From: Symsagittifera roscoffensis | Lineage: Eukaryota > Xenacoelomorpha > Acoela > Convolutidae | Length of the DNA stretch: 64,000 nucleotides | Assembly (NCBI RefSeq): GCF_963678635.1 | Contig: NC_087065.1 | Coordinates: 19,665,623-19,729,622 of the forward strand | Reading direction: 5' to 3' | Shown: positions 1 to 11,200 of the stretch, in pieces | Layout: each line of letters begins with the position of its first letter | Numbering within the stretch: the first letter of the stretch is position 1 | Made by a program: the position numbers and the translations under genes | Notes under the pieces: generated by a model | Seen by the model: only the letters and a program-made list of their open reading frames with translations | What the model was told of the DNA's origin: nothing | Database searches by the model: none

Positions 1-92
1 TGAATGCACTTAGGCAGGCATTCGAAGGGGGCTAATTTTTGGAAAAGCAGTAGCAAAAATTGAATTCAAAAATCAACAAAATTTAAACAAAT

Positions 93-1529
93 TTATACAA
101 AAGTGAGTCTGCAATTTTTTGCGGCCAATCTGTCTATGAAATCATGAACTTTTATTTCTACTTTTTTGCGGAGGTATATCAAAGCTAAAATCGATAAACG
201 ATCTTCTTTCATATTAGATCGAAGGTAGTTCTTCAGCAGTTTCATACTGGAGAAAGAGCGTTCGACAGTGCAAACTGTTACGGGAAGGGTTGCTCCAATT
301 TGGAGCAGTGCGTACACAACTGGCATTGTCGACTTATGACAGACTTTTAGGGCATAAAAAATTTTTCTGGTATTTCATTATAAGAGGGAAGGCACCACAT
401 ATTCCTCCAGACTTGGAACTTGCTCCCAAAGTCGCCATCCGGCAGTAAGTTCTGATACAGATCGACCAAGTCATCAAAATCTTCTTCAATTGCATCTTTC
501 TCCAAAATCCAGCGAGCAAGGAGCTTGCACTTTTGGGAGCAAGACGCAGCAGCCGCCAAGAACCTTTCCTGCAAGTCTAACAGTACGAAGTCGATGAAAG
601 GCAGGTATACAGACTGACGGAAATAAACGTAGACTTATGTAGCTATAGGAGGCCGGCTTCTCCGACCCTCTAGCTGGAAATCACCATTTGGACCGTCCCG
701 CCATTGCTGGAAGAGAAGACGCAAGTTCTTTATGTGTTCTTTAAGAAGTTTCCCGATGAGACGTCAATGGGCTCAGTCGAGGCTGAGATCAGGGGAACTC
801 CATCATCTCGGTGGCCTCGGAAGGTCGAGGGAAACATCGATGCGTCGCACTGGGTGCTTGACTGAATTCAGGAAAGTCTGCGCTTTCTCCAAAGCCTTTT
901 TGTGATGGGAACTCTTCTGATGAGGCTACAAGTAGTTTGAAAAGCGTGCAAACTTGTGGAAAGGCTTGTTGACAAGGTGTACTTCGGAAGAACCGCCAGC
1001 TTTCTTCATCTCCTCAATGTCAGCAAAGCAGAAACAGAAGCGACAAAAGAGGCGTTCTTGAATCATTGAGTAGACCAAAAAAGTGTACTTCTCGAGATAA
1101 TGTGGTCCAAACGATCTCTTCTGTCCTCCTTTGCTTGGTGACAACCTCAAATGACCAGTTTTGCAATGGGGGTCTGTTGGGGCTGTCTAGAAGAGCAAGC
1201 TTGACATCACGGTCCATCTCCAGCGAGTTGAAGTTGTAGACTCCTACGTCTATGTAAGCTGGAGACTGCAGGGCTTGCTCAGAGAGCGGAGATATAGAAC
1301 AATTTGATGAAAACATTTCATCTTTTATGGTGGCCAAAGATGCCAGTGGCTCTAAGAGCCTTGAGGGTCCAGGTATGGGCGTGTCAGGAGTTGATGGTCC
1401 GTGGTTGCCTAGCTGAGGAGTAGTAGCACTGGATGAGGGTGGTGATCTCTTGGGTCCACTGATGAAGAAGGCCTTGAGCTTCTTGAAGCCAGAAGCCTTG
1501 GAGTCCTTAGAAGTAGCCCGCTTTGACAT
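93..1529 (-). mobile_element. hAT-type transposase remnant (TTF zinc finger / hAT dimerisation class)
   Basis: Broken pieces of one transposase lie in order on the minus strand. A Ser/Pro-rich N-terminus (1529 down to about 1140) is followed, in another frame, by a TTF-type zinc-finger segment with the run RLFCRFCFCF (926-1150). A helical piece at 347-574 comes next, then a C-terminal piece at 93-326 containing TVERSFSSMKLLKNYLRS, the typical hAT C-terminal dimerisation motif. The usual 600-800 residue protein is not present: there is a frameshift near 1140, stops between 580 and 920, and most of the catalytic middle is missing. The element is therefore dead. Because the first receptor exon to its right starts in phase 1, this copy probably sits in an intron or upstream of that gene. 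I could not define its terminal repeats or target duplication. Confidence 0.75.
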
Positions 1530-1642
1530 CTGGAAGGTTGAAGTTTAAGGTTGAAGTCCAGTTCAGAGTGCAGCTTGAAGTCCAGTGAAGAAGTTTTTAG
1601 AATGAGCAAGGTAGTTTTGAACGGGGTGTATATACCATGAAC

Positions 1643-1682
1643 GAGGCAGGTTGACAGGTACCTGTTAGCAGGTACCTGCCTC
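1643..1682. repeat. Nested palindrome next to the hAT remnant
   Basis: The outer arms GAGGCAGGT and ACCTGCCTC pair. Inside them the self-complementary 10-mer CAGGTACCTG occurs twice, at 1655-1664 and 1669-1678, separated by TTAG. It lies about 110 bp beyond the transposase start and may be subterminal sequence of that element. No function can be assigned. Confidence 0.5.
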
Positions 1683-2260
1683 GAGTCTACAATGATTCTG
1701 ATTTGAGGCCTTAAAATTGGGCTCAATTTCACACCTAAAAATGTTTACGACTCTAGTACTTTCAAACCTCTACTAAAAATGGACCGGCGCCGACTTTGAA
1801 AAAAAACATCGGTGTCAAAAAACCATCGGGATGCATCGGTGTCAAATTCCTGAAGCCCCTCCTCCCCCCTAAATCTGCTACTGAACTTAGGTAAGTATGC
1901 ACTTTTTGAGTTAAATTGAAACTCATCTGCTGAAAGTGACGTAATTAGCACTCTCCAAATACAAACATGGAAACGGCGCAAAAAAATGTGAGGGATTTCT
2001 AGTTTCGAAAGTGGAATTTAACTTTTAGATTTCAGAGAAATAAAAACTTAACCTCTTGATCTAATTATCTTAAGTTGGGTTCATTATATCAAAAAAGCGC
2101 CAATCATAAATTTTTCTAGAAATTCAAAGAGCTTAAAGGGATTCTATTTTTTACTTTGAAATTCGAAAGTTTAGATTTTATCAAGAAAATCAAGTGTTTT
2201 TTTATGTACATTGCGTTCATTACTCTTTTCCAATCTTCGATTGGTTATGTTATATTTTAG

Positions 2261-5246
2261 AGCTAGCTAGTCCCGAAATGACTTTCGCCGCCCCTTCGTT
2301 GCACCAGATTGAAATAAGTGCAATCAGTGGGCGTTTTGATGTCATTACCTACGAAACAAATCCCCTTGGATCATCTGGCCAGGAAAACAGTCCCCCTCTA
2401 AACATGAATGGATTGTTGCCAGGGACAGTATATAATATAACAGTTAATGTCAATGCATCTTTCCCTACTGAATGTGAACCTTCTGGTTTCAAAACAGCAA
2501 CTGCTTCGGAAATATACGCCACAGGTTAGAAATGTTCTTCATTTTTATAAAATACTGAATCGCGTCAAATTTCACGACGCATTTAGAGCAGTTTTTCTGT
2601 GCATGATTTATTATGTATATCACCACAAAATTGTTGCAAAATCAAATGTTTTTTGTTGCAAATCAATTTCAGAACCAGCAGCTCCTGATATTTCTGACGT
2701 CGAAATTCTTATAACCGATAAAACCGTAAGATTCCTTGCAAGTGGGATGGGAAGATCTGTGAAAGCTACTGATGGATACATTGACGGATACTTCTACAGC
2801 AACGAGCACGGAACATCATCGAGTGGTTTAGTAGGAATGGGGGAGAATATTGTTATTGAGGATCTGCAGCCTGCAACAGCGTACAATTTTTCATTTTACT
2901 CATTCATCGAAGCTATTGGGGGAGTGAACGGATCAACAGCTGCAGTAGTTTCAAACGTCTGCACAGGTAAAATTTTATGAAACGAGTGCTCAATTTTTTG
3001 AATTTTAATTAACAAAGTAAAATTTTCGGAAAATTGGCTCTCTTCAATTTTTTCCCGAAATTCTAGTGCCACTTGGTCCTGAAAATCAATGCAAAATTTT
3101 TTAGAGATTCATATCTTCTCGTGATACTTCTACAGCAGATATTTTTAAATCAGTCCAATAGTTACGTTTTTTTTTTGTATTTTTAGCACCTTCAACGCCA
3201 GAGTTTGCGCTTCAAACTAGCATGAGCTCCCTAGTAGTCAATTTGGACCCGAGTTCTAGGGCAGACCAGTTCAAAATCGAGTTACAACCTCCAGTGACGC
3301 CAGCTGTAACTGTTGACGGGAGCATATTGAATCACAGCTTCGACAACATTCAACCGGGCACTGAGTTCAACGTGACAGTGACTGCAATCATGGGTTCTAT
3401 TACTACCTGCTCACAGAATCATTCAGTGTCCAAGTCTAAAATTTCATGCACAGGTAGGAAATCTGTAATTTTGTCTATGTTCAGGGGCGGATTCGGTGTG
3501 GGCAAGCAAACACTTCTTCCCGTCTTCAGGGATTCAACCACCCGCCGACCCAAAGGACTCCCCCTGCGATACTTTTTAAGAAATCCATTTTTGGCTGACA
3601 GACTGTAAAAAATTTTTAATGGCGCCTTCGAAGCCAATACACACTAATTTTGAGGGAAAATGCGCGCAAAAAAAATAGCGATTTTTAGTGCAAAAAATTT
3701 TGTCAATTATAATTTGTCTCTATAGTGTTCTGGACGGAAACTCAATTTTTTGGTCGATTTGAAAAAAAGGTCGGCTATTTTTTCAAAAAATTTTTTAATA
3801 TTCATTCGTTTGATATTCCTTTTAATTAATATATAGCTATTTGATTGTATTCAAGAATAAATAATTTTAATTTAAAGCCATTTTCTATTATTTAACAGAG
3901 ACACGGATCTAGGACTTTCACAAGGGGGGGGGGGGGGGGGGGGGGGGAGTCCTAGATCCGTGTCTATGTTAAATAATAGAAAATGGCTTTAAACTAAAAT
4001 TATTTATTCTTGTATATAATCAAATAGCTATATTTTTAATTAAAATGAATATCAAACGTTGCCGCACCGGATCATTTATTATACGATCATACAGTGGAGA
4101 CGTAAATTGAATTTCGTCTTCACTGTAAATGAAAACTTATACAAAAATAATAAGTTATCAGTTTATGCCAGTTTTAAGTTCGTAAAGGTTCAACCTGGAA
4201 TAATTGGGCAATTTACGTTTAACAATTACGAACTTTCTAATTTGCAGGGCTCTTGCTTCCAATTAATGTCAAACTTGGAGATATGACACGTGACACAGTT
4301 ACAGTTGAAAACATCAGTGGAAACTTTGATGAGTTCACCGTGAAAATCGAGACTTCGGGAATAGTTTATAATGAAGTAGAGATAAACCGAAGTGACCTTC
4401 CTCTTCAGGAACGAGGTCTACCTAGTGGAACTGAAGTGAATGTTACAGTTAAAGTTAACTTGCACCCTGATCAACTCTGTCCTTCAATTGACCCGCAGGA
4501 TGTCTTAACAACTGTCGCTCAGTGCACAGGTAAAAAATGATCGATTAACTGTACAATTGTTGTGTAATTGTTGATTTTCAATTTTAAATTATAATTTCAT
4601 TTAATATCAGCATGTATGTTTAACCAAATTGTTTTTTTAAAGCTTATATGTTCCAGTAAAAAAGAATGATTTTCAACTTAAGTCTTAAGCCTTCTCTTAG
4701 ACTACCTCTTGATGCCTTCTCATGCTTTTCAATCCAAAGGCTGGCGATTCGAGCCAATCTAAATTCCTTGTCCGATTCTTCATACGCATGCAAGAATGTT
4801 GTATCGTTCAAGCAAAACCAAAAGCTTAAAACCTTTGCAGAAAAGTTTTCAAACAAGCAATTGCAAAAAACTGTTGTTGCTCTTTTATTAGCTACTTTTC
4901 TTTCCCAAAAAGGGAAATTAAGTTTGATGGAACTCAACTTCAACCTTTTCAGTTCCTTCACCACCTGATTTGTCCAATGTTGGAATCGCTGCCGAGCAAA
5001 ACTCGATAACCATCTTGGCAGCTACTTCTGGATCCAAAGTCCAGGCATCAGATGGTCACTTAGATGGATACTTCTTCGAGGAGGTTCCAGGACTGGTGGA
5101 CGTTGGGAGAACTCGTCTTACCGATGATGTCACAATAAGTGGAATGCAGCCGGCAACATCTTATAATCTTTCCTTTTTTGGATTTATAGACGCTTGTGGT
5201 GGAGTAGACAGCACTCAGACAACAACGCTACAATATATTTGCACCG
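2261..5246 (+). CDS. FN3-like modules 1-5 (types A, B, A, A, B)
   Basis: Five single-module exons. Type A modules (2261-2524, 3187-3453, 4248-4529) end with two cysteines about 10-20 residues apart, for example TTC...SCTG. Type B modules (2673-2966, 4953-5246) carry a DGYF motif, then QPATxYN and a G-G-V stretch before CTG. Module 1 has lost the final Cys (IYATG in place of xxCTG). The second module has lost the first Cys of the pair. Introns run from 148 bp to 794 bp, the longest holding the poly-G foldback element. Confidence 0.75.
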
Positions 5247-8200
5247 GTGATACATCAATTTTTTTTATTCCTTTGGCTGTGCGAGAAATTAAAAATTTAG
5301 GGCAATCTAATTATGAATAGGTAATTCTAATCTCTTAGCGCTCAGTTCTTTAACTGTATTCTTTTTTTTACAGGAATTTCGTAAGACTATAACGTATGAT
5401 ATAATGAAGAACAGTTTTTGAACATCATGAAACAGGTTTGTTTATCAATAAACAATTCGTTTTTATGTTGGAATGTCAATAACAACATAATAAAAAAAAC
5501 TGCTCGTGCTGGGGCAAAACTTTTTTTGCTTGCATTTTAAAGTGCAATTTAAGTATTTGTGATTGAAATATTGATTGCGCCATATCAAGCAGTTTTTGTT
5601 TTAAAAAAATGATTAACCTGTATGAACGCTTTAAAAGTTTGAAAATTGCTTATCCTTTTTTCGTAAATCTTACCCCATAAAACAAGTTAAGTACAATGTT
5701 ACATGTTTTTCTTCTTGTATGCAGTTTTTGGATTAACCATTTCACCAAAATTTATTTTGGAATGATTCCGGAGCCGTATCAATTCACTGCTTAGGCAACG
5801 CATTGACTGATAAAACAGGCCTCAGGTATCAGTTTTTAAATGGCCATATATGGCATTTTTCAAACTAATAAATTAGAAAAAGTAACCAAATAAAAATTAT
5901 TTTCTTGTTTTTACGCTCAATAGAACGCTTATGTAGCCTTACTTCAGTTCTCAAAGTAAGCTTTCCGAAACTTCAAACTTTTTGTTTTCCAATTTCTCAT
6001 TTTGACGTGACATTTTTTAAAAAAAAGTTATTCTTATAAAGTTTTTTCTGATATTTTTAAAGTTGTTGTCAATAAACTGAGCATATGCAACTTCCTATGT
6101 CACGAAACACGGAAACAGCGCTCAATGAATGCTATTTGACATAACCAGTTGATAATTTCTTTGATTCACCTGAAGAAAAATTCTTAGACATCTTCATCAT
6201 CAAATAATTTTTCTGCGGTTGATTTTTTATCGTGTTATATCAGATTGAAAACAATTTTTGGTCGACTTCTTTTTGTTTTCAAAGAATTACAAACCTGATT
6301 TTGTAATAGCGTTTTTTTGCGCCCCAAGTTTTGAATAAATGCTCCCCTAGTTTCTGCGTAAGAGAAAAGAAAAAATATAACAAACATTATTATGCATTCT
6401 CGAGATCTTCGTGCAAAACCTTGCGTCAATCTCATGAAATTTATTAGAAAATTTTTTTCTCATTTCGTAACTTAATGGTGGATGCAACAGTTAAAAACAA
6501 AATTTTTTTACTGCAAAAAAAGTGATTGGGTCAAACATTTGTAAGACTAATTGTTTTCAACCTGAACAAAATAATTGCCTTGAAAATTAAATTGCGATGA
6601 ACATAAAAAGTATTTTTTTTAGAAAAAAAAGGATAATCAATGCAAAAAAGTTCAAGTTTTCTAAGAAAAAAATCGATTATGAGTGAGCATTATTTGCACG
6701 TATACATAATTTGGGTATAGAAACTATCAAAATACTCAAGCAGCTATGCCGCCCAATTTTAGTCTGGTCCAAACATACTAAATTGGCAATCCAAAGACTT
6801 CAGGATTGACACCCATACGTATTCAACTGTCTTAAAACTGTTCTGATTTTTGAAAACATACCCCAGGCATATAGATTCCTCTTTTTTTTGGAAGTCAGAA
6901 CAAAAAAAAAATCATTTTCAGAATTATGAAATCATATCATTTTTACTTAAATTTTACTTCAGACTTCAAAAGACCGTCGAATCATTAAGTTTTCATTCTT
7001 CTGTTTTTATTTGATTTCTTATGAAAAAAAAAGTAAAAAAAGAACATGCTCTTCTTAATGTTTCGCCCGATATACTGCTATTATTTAATGAGCGCATGTA
7101 CAATTAGAATATTTTGAGTCTGAAGATGCCTTCACAACAATTCTATCGTGCGTCAGGTAAATCCGCCCCTGCGTCAGATCCTTTTATCACACCACGCAGA
7201 AAAAAAACACTAATTTGGAAAAATAAATTTGTAGTATTATAAATACCATGGTCGGAACATTCTGCACTACTTGCACAGTAACCAGCTATCCTTTTTACTA
7301 TTTTGCCTTGTCTAAGCTAGATTATTCAATAGTCTGACGCATTCGATGTTATCTTAAATCAATTGCTAAACTGCTAATATAAGTAGAAAGCTCTATGGCC
7401 TTTTCAGCCCACATTTACCTTTTAACCGCAATTAAGATATTTCAATTATTGAACGTGATAATCATAATTTATATTAAAGCAATAAATTTTTGGTGGAATC
7501 TTTTATTTTCCCTTTAGCACCTGAATCACCTCGGATGTCGCTGACCGAGCCTGACAACCGCACTCAATTGACAATAAACCTGACATCAGACTCTGGTGAC
7601 AATTACAAAATTATCATTGAACCGTCTGCACCTGTCAATCAAGTGGGTGATTTGATTGCATATCACGAGTTTCCTTATACTGTTGGAGGTCTGCAGCCAG
7701 GGGTATCGTACAACGTCACAGTAGAAGCGATCGTCGGCACCAAAACAACTTGTGTCAGAAACGAGACGGCTTCGACCACAGCTACAATTTGCACAGGTTT
7801 TGCCCGGCAATTTTTGAACGATTTCATTGAAAACCGGTATCAGAATTCTAAATCAGAGCGCAAAACAGAAAATCAACCTCTGTAATTAAAGCATTTTAAC
7901 AATAAGAGAAAAACCAAAAGTATTGTCTCTTAGCCGTTTAGTTTAATATCCGTTGATTTCTTTCACTGGAAATTTTTCTAAACATTGTTCGATGAACGAA
8001 GCTTGTGTTTTGAGAATTGTTTATGATTGAAAAAAAACATCATTGAAAACAAATGTGAGCGTGCAATAGTGATGAGCAGTCATTTACTTCGATGATTTCA
8101 GTGCCTAAGAGTCCAGAAATTGAGTTGCTCTCTAACGGCACCGGATCACTCATTCTGCTGATGGATCCGTCATCAATGACAGCAGACCAGTATGACGTGG

Positions 8201-11200
8201 AAATAGATCCAAGCATAGTGTCGAAAATCTCTCTCGATGACTCAGGTTTTCCTCACACGATAACTGGGTTGCAGCCGGCTACTGTTTATGAGGTGACTGT
8301 CACTGCTGTAACTGGGTCTGAGAGCTATTGTCCTGATCAGCGAACGGAGTCAACTTCGGCCACTGGATGCACGGGTTTGTTTCCGTAAATTTCAAAAATT
8401 CCAATTAGCCTTAAATAAACGAATATGCAGCTGGGAATCAAAAAGAGTCTAAATTCGCGACATAAGATAAGACTGGCTCAATTCACAGAGTAATTTTGAG
8501 TTTATAAACAACCTGAAAGATTTTATTTTTTATTTTTTGATTTTATAGCGTGTCGTAGACACTTAAAATTGGACGTAAAAATCATGCCTCGAAAAAAGCA
8601 TTTTTGTTTGTGATTTTTGGTTGCGAAATAAAAAGTTTACTACATAATGGTTTGCTGATAGCTCCTGCTGTTCCAAACTTAACCGCTGCTCAAACATCAT
8701 CATCCAGAGATTCAATCACTATTCTGGGATCCCTGTCGTCTGTGCAGCCAAGTAATGGATCTCTGGACGGCTACTACTACGACAACAACACTGGCTACTC
8801 TATATCTGGAGTAGCTGCACTGAACGAAGACCTTGTGGTGTCTGGACTGGACCCTGGATCTCAGTATAACTTGTCGTTCTTCGGGGTTTTCAGTGGATGC
8901 GGTGGGGTCAGTAGTGCAAATGCTGCAGTTTTAGTGGACGTTTGTACAGGTAACATTTTGGAATTGAAAACGCTTCAAAGTTTACTGGGAAATACTGTTT
9001 AAAATTAATTCAAATTAACGATATGAAATATCACTTATTAAGTATTGTGATCATGATTTTTTCCGAGTAATATCTTCGCGAATTTCCACTGCCTCAGATT
9101 TTTTCACGATGCAAATAACTTAGTTTTCAATTATTTTTTTAGCTATAGGATAAGAAAATCTCCAGACTAAAAACAATTTTTTGTTCTTCGCCTGAAAAAC
9201 TGAATTAGATTATATTTCAAATGCGCGCTATTTTATAACGAAAAACTACAAATTTAGTTTGCCCACTGCCGCATTAACGCTTTTTACAAATTAACCTAAC
9301 AAACTGATGACGCAGGTGTTTATAAACTATGTTTCCGATAGCTCCGGTGGTTCCTGCATTTGAAATCACTGCAAACGAAACTGAACTGAAAATAGAGCTT
9401 AACGACTTGTCTGAAAGAGCAGGCGACGTTTTCCAAGTTCAAGTTTCCTCGTCTGAAGACCCTTACGGTGTTCTATATGAATACGAAATACCCAGAAGTC
9501 AGTTTTCATCTCTCTCAGTACCTGGCTTGACTTCCGGAGAATGTTATGTGGTTTCAATAAATGCTACTATCGGCACAGCCAGAAACTGCTATAAGCTGGA
9601 GTTCTCTAATGATTCGTCCCTTCACTGCACGAGTGAGTTAAACTCATCTACTAAATTTTTCCTTTTGATGAACTTGAAGTTTGGTCACAAAAAGTTTGTT
9701 AAAAAGTTATTGTTTACAAAACAATTTACCGAATCCCCGCCCTGAATGATTTATAAAACAAGTTGGGCTCTTTCAGTCGCTCACAACCCTCGGGACGACA
9801 AAAGATTATATTCCTAAATATTTCACTGTTTTTTTGATAAACGTCAAAAAAAACTTTGGCAAAAATTTCTGCGCCGCATGCAAAGGTATTAATTTGCGGC
9901 AAAGGTTTGTTCGACGAAAAATGAATGTCCTAAAAATACAAAAGAGGGATGAAACTTTGAGTGACAAGGGCGCTGAAATTCCTAGTAGTCGCGTCTACTC
10001 CCTTGCTTGCTTAACCCGACCATCCAGGCCATTAGGTATTTCTCAAGGATGACTTAATTTCAAACATTATTTAATGCATACAGAACTTTTAGTTACTGGT
10101 CAAACAATCGTTAGGGTGGTGGTGGTCGGGTCTCTGAGAGTAGGGGATAAGTTTTAAGATAACACTTTCATGTGCCTTTATACTTTTAGTTCCATCCACT
10201 CCCAATATCGATAATGTAAAGATACTCTCATCAGAGCGGTCATTCACAATCCAAGCATCTACTGCTGGCAACTCAGTGACACCATCCAATGGAAACCTAG
10301 AGGGCTACTTCCTCAAACTCACAAACACAACTAGCGAACTCGCTGAACTTAATCAAGATATCACGATTCGAAACTTACGGCCTGATTCTCTGTACGAGGT
10401 TGAGTTTTATGGGTTTATTGAAAATGGAGAAGTAAACTCAACCGAATCTTCAAAACTCAATATCTGCACAGGTAAGCAATTTCTAATTCTTGCTAATTTA
10501 CTAAAAGATGTACGCTTTTAATCAAAATTTTAATCCGTCTTCAGTTGAGCTTTGGTAGTGAATTGAAAAAAAGTAAGAAAATTTGCATATTTCGGAACTT
10601 GCTCAAACTGCTTTTGCTTGGACTGTCCATAAAATTTGAAACCAGATAGACGGAACAGCGGTGTTCTAACAAACTTCATTTTCAGCCCCAAAACTGCCTC
10701 GATTCGGTCTGCTGGCGCCTGAGTATAACCAGTTTGTAATCAATCTACTGAATGAGTCACTAACAGCAGACAGCATAACTGTCCTGATCGACCCTCCGCA
10801 TGTCGCGAACTCAACCAACTTGTCAGTGTCTGATTTCCCCTACTTGATCGACAACCTGGAACCAGTCACTTTCTACAACATCACTCTAATTGCAGAAACC
10901 GGATCCCTTAAAAACTGTGTGGCTCAAACGTATTCGTCGCAATCCAGAGCTCTATGTACTAGTAAGTTAAAAGTTTCAATTATTTTGTGCTCTAAAAAGA
11001 TAGAAATCCAAACATTGCAATGGTTCAGCTTTTTTTATTGTTCTGACTTTCGAAGAAAACGGAATATTTATGCTCGGTGTGGTTTTTTTGTTCAATCAAC
11101 TTTCGCCAATCAAAATAATGGTTTTCGAAAAAAAAATTAAACCCCATTGACGATATCGACTTCCTGAGTTCAAATTTAAAAAGATATTTTACTCTGCGTT

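Noticed and set aside
3482-7171. A single 3.7-kb hAT element spanning matching CAGGGGCGGAT ends
   Set aside because: Two receptor exons in correct phase lie between the ends and the 8-bp flanks differ, so the ends belong to separate fragments.
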